In this document: positions 15,911 through 23,481 of the stretch, in pieces
How positions within the stretch are numbered: the first letter of the stretch is position 1
How the letters are laid out: each line of letters begins with the position of its first letter
Source of the DNA: Paenibacillus albidus
GTDB lineage: Bacteria; Bacillota; Bacilli; Paenibacillales; Paenibacillaceae
NCBI RefSeq assembly: GCF_014644435.1
Contig: NZ_BMKR01000012.1
Coordinates: forward strand, 1-64,000
Direction: 5' to 3'
Length of the DNA stretch: 64,000 nucleotides
The notes under the pieces: generated by a model
What the model saw: only the letters and a program-made list of their open reading frames with translations
Databases searched by the model: none
What the model was told of the DNA's origin: nothing
Translations under genes and position numbers: made by a program

Positions 15911-16974
15911 AAAACGTATTCCGCAATATCCCTATCCTCCCTGCATTGTTGCTGGCAGTTATGCTGATGCTCAGCGCATGTGGCAATCAGGGTGAAGCTG
16001 AGCGCACAGCTGACACACCCGCAGGAGCCGGCACTGAAGCTCCTCACAAGCTGACCATCATGCTCGACTGGTATCCTAATGCTGTACATTCCTTTTTGTA
16101 TGCCGCCGAGAAAAACGGGTATTTTGCCGAAGAAGGGCTGGAAGTGGAGATTCAGATGCCTTCGGACAGCAATGATGCCTTGAAGCTTGTAGCTGCGGAC
16201 AAGATTGATCTTGCCCTTACCTATCAGCCTCAAGTTCTGATGGCACGAGGAGAGAATATTCCTGTGGTCTCCATTGGCGCCATCGTCAGGCATCCGCTGA
16301 ATCATCTCATGGTTGCAGAGGGCAGCGGCATTCAGAGCCCCAAGGATTTAGCCGGCAAAGCTGTAGGTTACTCCTCCATTCCGCTCTATGAAGCCATGCT
16401 GCGCACGATGGTGACAAGTGACGGAGGTGACGCCAATTCCGTAAAACTGATTGATGTAGGGTTTGACCTCGTGCCAGCCATCTCTACCGGTCAGGTGGAA
16501 GGCATTATGGGCGGCTTCATTAATCATGAACAGCTGATTCTGGAACAGGAAGGCCATCCTGTCACTTCGCTGAACCCTACCGATTATGGTGTGCCCGATT
16601 ATTATGAATTGGTGCTTGCTACCAGCGATCAGGGTCTGCTGAAGTCGGAGGCCGATTTCAGGAAATTCCTGAAGGCCGCCGCCAAGGGCCAGCAGTATGT
16701 GGCGGAGCATCCCGAAGACGCGCTTGCCCTGCTGCTTGAGCATGAGAATGAAACGTCACCGCTCGACAAGAATATTGAGCAAAAAAGCCTGCAAATCCTG
16801 CTGCCTCTGATGGATGCGGGCGATCAGCCCTTTGGTTATCAGTCCCCTGAATCCTGGGACAAGGTGCATCAGTGGCTGACGGACAATAATCTTCTATCCA
16901 ATGAAGTAAAGACGCAAGCGGCATATGCCAATCTTGCCGGCGATCGCTCAGAATCGAACAATCTGGAGGAATGA
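15907..16974 (+). CDS. thiY: Thiamine precursor-binding lipoprotein ThiY
   Basis: This 355-residue lipoprotein has a lipobox LSAC at about residue 25, followed by an NMT1/THI5-like domain (PF09084). KLTIMLDWYPNAVHS matches the family's opening and GYFAEEGLEVE follows. This fold binds N-formyl-4-amino-5-aminomethyl-2-methylpyrimidine or related thiamine breakdown products. It overlaps thiX by four bases (ATGA) and sits three bases before thiM. No TenA deaminase gene, often found with ThiXYZ, is present in the window, so the substrate may be HMP or TenA may lie elsewhere. Confidence 0.88.
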   Translation: MKNVFRNIPILPALLLAVMLMLSACGNQGEAERTADTPAGAGTEAPHKLTIMLDWYPNAVHSFLYAAEKNGYFAEEGLEVEIQMPSDSNDALKLVAADKIDLALTYQPQVLMARGENIPVVSIGAIVRHPLNHLMVAEGSGIQSPKDLAGKAVGYSSIPLYEAMLRTMVTSDGGDANSVKLIDVGFDLVPAISTGQVEGIMGGFINHEQLILEQEGHPVTSLNPTDYGVPDYYELVLATSDQGLLKSEADFRKFLKAAAKGQQYVAEHPEDALALLLEHENETSPLDKNIEQKSLQILLPLMDAGDQPFGYQSPESWDKVHQWLTDNNLLSNEVKTQAAYANLAGDRSESNNLEE

Positions 16975-16977
16975 AAT

Positions 16978-17775
16978 ATGAGTTACTTGCAACAAGTCCG
17001 CGATAATAACCCTTTGATCCATAACATTACCAATATGGTTGTCACCAATTTCACTGCGAATGGATTGCTGGCCTTGGGTGCTTCTCCATTTATGGCCCAT
17101 GCACCGGAGGAAGCCGCCGATGTCGCCAAAATGGCCGGTGCGGTAGTGCTTAATATCGGAACACTGGATGAACGGGTGGTAGAGTCCATACTCCTGGCCG
17201 GATTGTCAGCCAACGCCCATAACGTGCCGGTGGTGTTAGACCCGGTAGGAGCCGGAGCGACAGACTACCGTACGCAAGCCGTACAGCGGATCATCCACAA
17301 GGTCAAGCTGGCCGCTCTGCGCGGAAATGTGGCTGAAGTGGCCAACGTGATTGGCGAGAGCTGGGCCATCAAAGGGGTGGATGCCGGGGAAGGCAGCGGC
17401 GATGTCATCGCCCTGGCCCGGACGGCAGCCAAAAAGCTGGAATGTGTTGTTGTGATTACCGGCAAGGAGGATGTCATTTCGGACGGCAGCAGGACCTATG
17501 TAGTTAGCAACGGACATCCGCTGCTGACCCGGCTCACCGGAGCAGGCTGCTTGCTCAGTTCGGTCGTCGGAGCATTTCTGGCCGTGAGCGGGGATTCGCT
17601 GCTGGAAGCTGCGGCAGATGCCGTCTCATTCTATGGCGTCGCCGCTGAAGCCGCTGCGGAGCAGAGTTCCCGGCCCTTACCGGGCAGCTTCCAGATCGGG
17701 TTCCTGAACCAGCTGGCCTTGGTCACGCCGGAACTTTTCCTGGAGCATTCCAAGATCAAGGAGATCAAAGGATGA
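16978..17775 (+). CDS. thiM: Hydroxyethylthiazole kinase ThiM
   Basis: This 265-residue ribokinase-like salvage enzyme phosphorylates hydroxyethylthiazole to its phosphate for coupling by ThiE. Diagnostic stretches are [17 protein letters not shown] near the start, [11 protein letters not shown] (about 80-90), [11 protein letters not shown] and the catalytic [14 protein letters not shown] near residue 188. GGAGGAATGAAAT precedes the ATG, and the stop overlaps thiD. The enzyme acts as a trimer in known relatives. It lets the cell reuse thiazole from degraded thiamine. Confidence 0.96.
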   Translation: MSYLQQVRDNNPLIHNITNMVVTNFTANGLLALGASPFMAHAPEEAADVAKMAGAVVLNIGTLDERVVESILLAGLSANAHNVPVVLDPVGAGATDYRTQAVQRIIHKVKLAALRGNVAEVANVIGESWAIKGVDAGEGSGDVIALARTAAKKLECVVVITGKEDVISDGSRTYVVSNGHPLLTRLTGAGCLLSSVVGAFLAVSGDSLLEAAADAVSFYGVAAEAAAEQSSRPLPGSFQIGFLNQLALVTPELFLEHSKIKEIKG

Positions 17776-18602
17776 AAGTATTCAAAGCCTTAACGATAGC
17801 CGGTTCAGACAGCGGGGGCGGAGCCGGCATTCAGGCCGACCTGAAAACCTTCCAGGAGCTTAGTGTGTACGGCATGTCGGCAATTACTGCCGTGACGGCA
17901 CAGAACACACTCGGAGTTCAAGGGGTTTATCCGCTGGACCCCGAGGCTGTGGCCGGCCAGCTAGACGCTATTGGCACCGATCTGCCGCCGGATGCTGTAA
18001 AGACGGGCATGCTGTTCAGCGGGGATATCATTCGAATTGTGGCCGAGAAGGTTAAGCAATATGAGTGGTCCAATCTGGTCGTCGACCCGGTTATGGTCGC
18101 CAAAGGGGGTTCGCCTCTTCTGCAGGAGGAAGCTGTGAAGTCCATGACGGCCCACCTGCTGCCCCTCGCGCTTGTAACCACGCCAAACCTCCCGGAGGCG
18201 GAAATCCTGACCGGACTACACATCCAAAGTCTTAAGGAACGTGAAGAAGCCGCCCGCATCCTCCATGCCATGGGCTCCCGTTATGTGGTGTTAAAAGGCG
18301 GACATGATCCTCTGACCGAAAATGTAGTGGATCTGTTGTACGACGGGCACGAATTTATTTATCTCGAGAGTACACGAATAAAGACCCGGCATACGCATGG
18401 GACAGGCTGTACCTATTCGGCAGCTCTGGCGGCCGAGCTGGCCAAGGGGAAATCCGTCACGACGGCTGTGGAAACGGCCAAAGCTTTTATTCAGGCAGCG
18501 ATTGAGGACGGGCTGAATATTGGCGGGGGTCATGGGCCAACGAATCATTTTGCTTATATGAACCGGCTAAGGAGGTTTGGACATGACCAGAATGATCAGT
18601 GA
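17772..18602 (+). CDS. thiD: Bifunctional HMP kinase / HMP-P kinase ThiD
   Basis: This 276-residue enzyme converts hydroxymethylpyrimidine to its mono- and diphosphate, the pyrimidine half for ThiE. The motif [16 protein letters not shown] is at residues 11-26. The anion-hole and catalytic segment [20 protein letters not shown] is near 210. The ATG overlaps the thiM stop (ATGA). The last 20 bases overlap the thiE start, showing a tightly packed operon. Length and motifs are those of a single-domain ThiD. Confidence 0.95.
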   Translation: MKVFKALTIAGSDSGGGAGIQADLKTFQELSVYGMSAITAVTAQNTLGVQGVYPLDPEAVAGQLDAIGTDLPPDAVKTGMLFSGDIIRIVAEKVKQYEWSNLVVDPVMVAKGGSPLLQEEAVKSMTAHLLPLALVTTPNLPEAEILTGLHIQSLKEREEAARILHAMGSRYVVLKGGHDPLTENVVDLLYDGHEFIYLESTRIKTRHTHGTGCTYSAALAAELAKGKSVTTAVETAKAFIQAAIEDGLNIGGGHGPTNHFAYMNRLRRFGHDQNDQ

Positions 18603-19236
18603 GGAATTGCGGGCCCTGCTCAAGGTCTATTTCATTATGGGCAGCATGAATTGCAGCAGGCCGCCGTCTGCTGTCCTGCGTGAAGCCATTGCCGGGGGCA
18701 TTACCCTCTTTCAATTTCGTGAAAAGGGACCGGGAGCGCTCACCGGAACGGCACGGGTAGAGCTTGCCAGAGAGCTGCAACAAATTTGTCAGCGCGGAGG
18801 TGTTCCCTTCATTGTGAACGATGATCTAGAGCTCGCGCTAACCCTGGATGCGGATGGTATCCATGTAGGCCAGGATGACGCGCCAGCCCTGGAGATCCGG
18901 CAGCGTTTCGGCAGCGGCAAAATTATCGGCGTCTCCGCCCATTCCCTGGCGGAAGCCCGCCGGGCGATAGCCGATGGCGCAGATTATCTGGGCGTCGGCC
19001 CGGTGTACCCCACAATCTCCAAGGACGATGCCCAAGCTGTACGCGGTACAGCAGTAATTGAGGAGCTGCGTGCACACGGGATTGCCCATCCTCTGGTGGG
19101 CATTGGCGGCATCACGGCTGCCAATGCATTCCCAGTGATTCAAGCGGGAGCGGACGGCATCTCCGTGATTTCAGCCATGGCTGCAGCAGCCGATGCCCGC
19201 GCGGCAGCGCGGGAGCTTGCACAGGTGACAGACTGA
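18583..19236 (+). CDS. thiE: Thiamine phosphate synthase ThiE
   Basis: This 217-residue TIM-barrel enzyme joins HMP-PP and thiazole phosphate into thiamine phosphate. FQFREKGPGALT carries the pyrophosphate-binding residues, followed by PFIVNDDLELALTLDADGIHVGQDD and GVGPVYPTISKDDA. GIGGITAANAFPVIQAGADGI is the phosphate-binding end. AAGGAGG is seven bases before the ATG at 18583, which I prefer over the TTG at 18577. It is the last gene of the thiamine operon and is followed by a strong bidirectional terminator. The pathway here is salvage only; thiC, thiG and related genes are not in the window. Confidence 0.95.
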   Translation: MTRMISEELRALLKVYFIMGSMNCSRPPSAVLREAIAGGITLFQFREKGPGALTGTARVELARELQQICQRGGVPFIVNDDLELALTLDADGIHVGQDDAPALEIRQRFGSGKIIGVSAHSLAEARRAIADGADYLGVGPVYPTISKDDAQAVRGTAVIEELRAHGIAHPLVGIGGITAANAFPVIQAGADGISVISAMAAAADARAAARELAQVTD

Positions 19237-19261
19237 CATCTCCCCGGATAATTCCAGTCAG

Positions 19262-19317
19262 ACAAAAGGTGCCTTTACCAGCCTGCTCAGGGCAGCAGCG
19301 GTAAAGGCACCTTTTGT
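19262..19317. terminator. Bidirectional terminator between thiE and rluF
   Basis: An 18-base arm (19262-19279, beginning ACAAAAGGTGCC) is perfectly complementary to 19300-19317, with T-runs on both ends. The two flanking genes are convergent. Confidence 0.93.
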
Positions 19318-19363
19318 ACGTCATGACCCGGGCTGACAGGACTGCATCAGCGGAACCGCTGAA

Positions 19364-20056
19364 TTACGACAGCCGGGCCAAAAGAAGTCTTAGCTCCTCT
19401 CCGCCCAATTGCCTCCACTGCCCGCGTTCCAGCCCGTCCAGTGTAATATTCATAATGCGGATACGTTCCAGCCTGAGCACCCGGTACCCCAGCGCCTTGC
19501 ACATCCGGCGGATCTGGAGATTCAGGCCTTGGGTCAGGATGATCCGAAAAACCTCTTTCTCCATCCCATAGACCTCGCAAGGTTTCGACCTTACGCCCAG
19601 AATCTCTACCCCGCCAGACATGGCAGCCAGAAATTCGGCGGTTAGCGGCTTGTCAACCGTCACGACGTATTCCTTCTCATGCTCATGCTCTGAACGCATC
19701 ATCTGATTCACAATTTGGCCGTCATTGGTCAACAAAATCAACCCTTCGGAAGCCTTGTCGAGCCGGCCTACGGCAAAAATCCGTGCAGGATAATTCACAT
19801 AGTCAATAATATTGCCTTCCACCTGCTTCGCCGCCGTACAGGTTATGCCCGCCGGTTTGTTCAGGGCCAGATACACTGGCTTATCCCTGTTCTCGGGAAG
19901 CGGGGCCCCGTCCAATAGCACAACATCCTCCCGCTCTACCATCCGGCTCCCGTCCACAGCCACCCCGTTTACGGTTATTCGGCCTGCGGCTATCAGGCGG
20001 TTCGTTTCCCTGCGTGAGCAAAAACGCTTGTCATTCAAATATTTGTTGATTCTCAT
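19364..20056 (-). CDS. rluF: 23S rRNA pseudouridine synthase RluF
   Basis: This 230-residue RsuA/RluB/RluF-type pseudouridine synthase has an N-terminal S4 RNA-binding domain (MRINKYLNDKRFCSRRET, about 1-60). The catalytic domain carries the aspartate in FAVGRLDKASEGLILLTND. The tail, with EYVVTVDKPL, MSGGVEILG and LNLQIRRMCKALGYRV, follows Escherichia coli RluF closely. It probably isomerises a uridine of 23S rRNA near position 2604. I start at the ATG at 20056, one base after the stop of the upstream small gene, because the protein then opens with the family N-terminus. An open frame extends 21 codons further upstream. It has only weak ribosome-binding sequence of its own, so it is likely coupled. 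Confidence 0.9.
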   Translation of the reverse strand: MRINKYLNDKRFCSRRETNRLIAAGRITVNGVAVDGSRMVEREDVVLLDGAPLPENRDKPVYLALNKPAGITCTAAKQVEGNIIDYVNYPARIFAVGRLDKASEGLILLTNDGQIVNQMMRSEHEHEKEYVVTVDKPLTAEFLAAMSGGVEILGVRSKPCEVYGMEKEVFRIILTQGLNLQIRRMCKALGYRVLRLERIRIMNITLDGLERGQWRQLGGEELRLLLARLS

Positions 20057-20057
20057 C

Positions 20058-20255
20058 TTATTTGCTGCTTGCGCCCTTATTTCCGCCAGTCTTTTTGACA
20101 ACGCCCGTTCCTTTGGCAACGCCCGTTCCTTTGGGCCCTTGCCCTGTGGGCGTGCTGCCTTTCACTGCTTTGGGTTTCGCTGTTTTGTTCCAGCGTGTCC
20201 ACCCTTTGCTGCCTGTTCCACGGCCGGTACCGCCGCCTTTGCTTTTTGCACCCAT
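20058..20255 (-). CDS. Small Gly/Lys/Thr-rich basic protein
   Basis: I do not recognise its function. From the ATG at 20255 (GGAGTG five bases upstream) it has 65 residues, starts MGAKSKGGGTGRGTGSKGW, and ends in GTGVAKG/GTGVVKKTGG repeats. The extreme glycine, lysine and threonine content suggests a disordered, nucleic-acid-binding protein. The stop is followed after one base by the rluF ATG, so the two are translationally coupled. A role with ribosomal RNA is an inference from that coupling and the charge. Confidence 0.6.
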   Translation of the reverse strand: MGAKSKGGGTGRGTGSKGWTRWNKTAKPKAVKGSTPTGQGPKGTGVAKGTGVVKKTGGNKGASSK

Positions 20256-20334
20256 TTTATCACTCCGATAGTCTTCAGTCTGAAATCTGCTGTACACTTC
20301 ACCTATCTTACCATATTCACGGGATCACCGTGGC

Positions 20335-20643
20335 CTAAGCCGTCAGGACTGTGCGTTCACTCTGTTTATATTTGTTTTTTAGCGGTTTAGTGATCAGATA
20401 ATCATCATGATTCCCCGCCACCAGCAATATTCGGCTGTAATACGTCTTTAGCTTGGTGAGCAGCATAAGGTTCTGTTTATTATAATGGCCCAGATCTCCG
20501 GCAATAATCAGAGTCTCCGCAGGAAATTCAGGAACAAGACCGGCCACGAACTGATCCAGGCGTTTACTCAGCTTCAGCTGATTGCCTGAGTTGTCTACCC
20601 AAAAGTCCAAATGGACATCTGAAATCAGGTCAAATTGAAACAT
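20335..20643 (-). pseudogene. Truncated metallophosphoesterase
   Basis: The 102-residue product has the first half of a calcineurin-like phosphoesterase: LISDVHLDFW, then LIIAGDLGHYN and LLVAGNHDDY. It stops soon after the GNHD motif. The later GHxH metal ligands are missing. AAAGGGGG is nine bases before the ATG at 20643. Only 38 bases follow before the next gene's open region, so a deletion has removed the catalytic C-terminal half. It is probably non-functional. Confidence 0.7.
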
Positions 20644-20814
20644 GAAGTTCATCCCCCTTTGATTAGCAGCAGATATGTCAAAGTGGCAGTAAAAGGACCG
20701 AGGTGCGCTTATTTTCAAAAAAAACACAATTCCCCTATGCTTACGGACTCCATTGCACCTATTCACGATAATCCACTCCATATCTGCCTAGTGGAGAGGA
20801 ATTAGAAGCACTGG

Positions 20815-20870
20815 GGTCCGTTAGCCCGGCTAAATACGCCTTATGAAGAAAATAAGGGCTGTAGGGTCCG
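20815..20870. other. Intergenic hairpin, possible dispersed repeat
   Basis: CCTTAT and ATAAGG, enclosed by AGCCC and GGGCT and by two GGGTCCG copies, can form a long hairpin between asd and the truncated phosphoesterase. I found no other copy in the window. The rest of 20644-20909 shows no gene. Confidence 0.35.
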
Positions 20871-20909
20871 CAGGTGTTCCGGAGGCACGAAGCCCCCATT
20901 CTGAAAATA

Positions 20910-20947
20910 TAAAAAAAGACAAACAGCGAGTCTCTGCACTGTTTGTC
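20910..20947 (-). terminator. Terminator of asd
   Basis: GACAAACAG (20918-20926) pairs with CTGTTTGTC (20939-20947). On the minus strand it is followed by a run of seven or eight T. It lies 40 bases past the asd stop. Confidence 0.85.
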
Positions 20948-20987
20948 TGATGTGTCCTCTATAGGTAGGACCAAAGCTTGGCTTGGA

Positions 20988-22076
20988 TTAGGCTTTGGGC
21001 TGAATATAACCTTCCGCTTTAAGCAGCTCGGCAATTAACACCGCGCCTCCGGCAGCACCGCGAAGGGTATTGTGGGATAAGCTGACGAATTTGTAGTCAT
21101 ACAGATTATCTTCACGAAGCCGTCCCGTCGAAACACCCATCCCTTTTTCGATATCCCGGTCCAGCTTGGTCTGCGGACGGTTTTCTTCTTCAAAGTAGGT
21201 GATGAACTGCTGCGGAGCACTTGGCAGGCCAAGCTCCTGCGGGCGTCCTTTGAAGCTTTTCCAGAGGTCCAGAATTTCTTCCTGGGAAGGTTTGCTTTTG
21301 AAGGATACAAATACAGCTGCCATGTGTCCGTCTGCCACAGGGACACGGATGCATTGGGAGGTGATGACAGGCAGTTCGCTTTTCACAATGCCTTCCTCCG
21401 AAATGTCACCCCAGATGCGCAGCGGCTCCTGCTCGCTTTTCTCTTCTTCTCCGCCGATATATGGAATGACGTTGTCCAGCATCTCCGGCCAGTCGCCAAA
21501 AGTCTTGCCGGCTCCGGAAATAGCCTGGTACGTCGTGACTACAACCTTCTCGGGATTGAACTCTTTCAAGGCATGCAGCGCAGGCATATAGCTCTGGATG
21601 GAACAGTTCGGTTTCACCGCAATAAAGCCGGTTTCCGTGCCCAGGCGTTTTCTCTGCTGTGCGATAACCTCAAGATGCTGCGGATTAATCTCAGGAATGA
21701 CCATCGGTACGTCCGGCGTCCAGCGGTGCGCCGAATTGTTGGAGATTACCGGGGTTCCGGTACGGGCATAGGCTTCTTCAAGCGCTTTGATCTCGTCCTT
21801 TTTCATATCGACTGCACAAAAAATCAAATCTACATCTGCGGCAACTTCCTCGACCTTAGACGCATCTTGAACCATAATATTCTTGACGTTCTCGGGCATT
21901 GGAGTCGAAAGCTTCCATCTGCCGGATGTCGATTCTTCATACGTTTTGCCTGCGGAGTTGGCACTGGCCGCAATGGCTGTGACCTCAAACCAGGGATGAT
22001 TCTCAAGAAGAGCGATGAAGCGCTGCCCCACCATTCCTGTGCCGCCGACGATACCTGCTTTTAGCTTTCTTGACAT
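20988..22076 (-). CDS. asd: Aspartate-semialdehyde dehydrogenase
   Basis: This 362-residue NADP-dependent enzyme reduces aspartyl phosphate to the semialdehyde, the branch point to lysine, diaminopimelate, methionine and threonine. The N-terminal GGTGMVGQRF binds the cofactor. The active-site cysteine is C158 in KPNCSIQ. SGAGKTFGDW and a C-terminal RGAAGGAVLIAELL complete the pattern. The sequence is of the archaeal/fungal-like type (with an HRW-containing insert before VPMVIPEINP) rather than the Escherichia coli type. AAAGGAAGTG precedes the ATG. It is monocistronic with its own terminator. No lysine riboswitch or T-box is visible upstream. Confidence 0.93.
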   Translation of the reverse strand: MSRKLKAGIVGGTGMVGQRFIALLENHPWFEVTAIAASANSAGKTYEESTSGRWKLSTPMPENVKNIMVQDASKVEEVAADVDLIFCAVDMKKDEIKALEEAYARTGTPVISNNSAHRWTPDVPMVIPEINPQHLEVIAQQRKRLGTETGFIAVKPNCSIQSYMPALHALKEFNPEKVVVTTYQAISGAGKTFGDWPEMLDNVIPYIGGEEEKSEQEPLRIWGDISEEGIVKSELPVITSQCIRVPVADGHMAAVFVSFKSKPSQEEILDLWKSFKGRPQELGLPSAPQQFITYFEEENRPQTKLDRDIEKGMGVSTGRLREDNLYDYKFVSLSHNTLRGAAGGAVLIAELLKAEGYIQPKA

Positions 22077-22261
22077 GAAAATTACACTTCCTTTTAAGTA
22101 ACTTTCCTATTCCTAGGGATAGGCCGATAATTAATGATATACGGTGCCGCTGAAATATGCGAGTGTTAAACGTAAATTTTTTATAAAAAATGACCCTTGA
22201 TGGAAGATTCATGCCATTCCGCCGCCGGTTTACGTCCAAATCCTGGAAAGGACAACCTCAC

Positions 22262-23479
22262 TTAGCCTTGCACGGCACCCAGCCGTTTGGATAGCTCGCC
22301 AAGGTCAGCCCCCTGCAGAGCTCCTTCCACCAGCCCCGGCAATAATGCCGGAGTGCAAGCAAAACAAGGGGTACCGTCACGGGACAGCTGCCTCGCCAGC
22401 TGCTCGTCGTAAAAGGGCTTACCCTGGTCCGATAAGGCCAGCAGGCACATCGTGCGTACACCGGACTCACGCATTTCCCGCATCCGCCGGACCAAACCGG
22501 ATTGGTTGCCGCCTTCATACAAATCCGAGACCATGATGAACAGTGTCTTTTTGGGCTCTTCAATAAACTGCTCGCAATATTTGACCGATTTATGAATGTC
22601 GGTGCCCCCGCCGAGCTGAATGCCGAACAGCATATCTACCGGGTCGTTGGCACATTGTTCCGTCAAATCCACAACTTCAGTATCGAACACCACAACACGG
22701 GTGCTGAGCGCAGGGATGCTGGCAAAAATAGACCCGATGACCGAGGCCCAAATAATCGAATCGGCCATGGAACCGCTTTGGTCAATGTCCACAATCACCG
22801 TCCATTCCTTGCTTCGCTGTGCGCGGTCAAAATAATAGAACCGTTCCGGGATAATCAGCCGCCGCTCGGTATCATAATGCTTGAGATTGCGCTGAATGGT
22901 CCGTTTCCAGTCCAGGCCGCTCAGAGAAGGCAGCGGGGAATGCTGCCGCTTGTTCAGCGCTCCCGTTACCGCCCGCCGGATATCGTTCTCGAGCAGCTTG
23001 ACCAATTCGTCCACTACAGCCTTGACGAGCAATCGCGCCGTATCTTTGGTTTTCTCCGGAATTTTGCCCTTCAAGGACAATAAAGTACCGACCAGCTGGA
23101 TATCAGGCTTCACGGTGGCCAGCAGCTCCGGCTCAAACAACAGCTGCTTCCAGCCCTTCCGCTCCATCGCGTCATTCTGAATAATGGAAACTACGTCCTC
23201 CGGGAAAAAAGTACGCACATCCCCGAGCCACTTGGACAGGTGAACTGCCCCTTGTCCGCTACCTGCCCCTTTGCCCTTGCCGCTGCCCGAAGCTCTGTTC
23301 CCGCCGCTATCTGCCGAGGTATTGTCATAAATGGCGGCAAGTGCCGCATCCATAATCCGTTCTTCATCGGTCAGGCCTACTCTTCCATCATCACAATAAC
23401 CGGCTAATTGCGCTTCCGCCTCCTGGCCCAGAATCAGCCGCCAACGGGTAACCGGACTTGCCTCTCTGCTGTTCTCCAT
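22262..23479 (-). CDS. VWA-domain protein of the MoxR-SWIM operon
   Basis: This 405-residue protein ends in a von Willebrand A domain (about 215-385). The metal-ion-dependent adhesion site shows DQSGSM, the threonine/aspartate loop GGGTD and the later DLYEGG. The N-terminal 200 residues are helical with a Gly/Ser-rich segment (ASGSGKGKGAGSGQG). VWA proteins paired with MoxR ATPases act as substrate adaptors or chelatase partners. The ATG at 23479 is preceded by TGAGGA. It starts three bases after the DUF5682 stop and is the last gene of the five-gene operon. It resembles Escherichia coli YehP in domain and context. Cytoplasmic, without signal peptide. Confidence 0.85.
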   Translation of the reverse strand: MENSREASPVTRWRLILGQEAEAQLAGYCDDGRVGLTDEERIMDAALAAIYDNTSADSGGNRASGSGKGKGAGSGQGAVHLSKWLGDVRTFFPEDVVSIIQNDAMERKGWKQLLFEPELLATVKPDIQLVGTLLSLKGKIPEKTKDTARLLVKAVVDELVKLLENDIRRAVTGALNKRQHSPLPSLSGLDWKRTIQRNLKHYDTERRLIIPERFYYFDRAQRSKEWTVIVDIDQSGSMADSIIWASVIGSIFASIPALSTRVVVFDTEVVDLTEQCANDPVDMLFGIQLGGGTDIHKSVKYCEQFIEEPKKTLFIMVSDLYEGGNQSGLVRRMREMRESGVRTMCLLALSDQGKPFYDEQLARQLSRDGTPCFACTPALLPGLVEGALQGADLGELSKRLGAVQG

Positions 23480-23481
23480 GG

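Noticed and set aside
22077..22261. Possible lysine riboswitch or T-box in front of asd
   Set aside because: None of the conserved elements (lysine box core, T-box TGGN motif, specifier hairpin) is present.
22502..23083. Plus-strand frames opposite the VWA gene
   Set aside because: Shadows of the MIDAS-containing coding strand.
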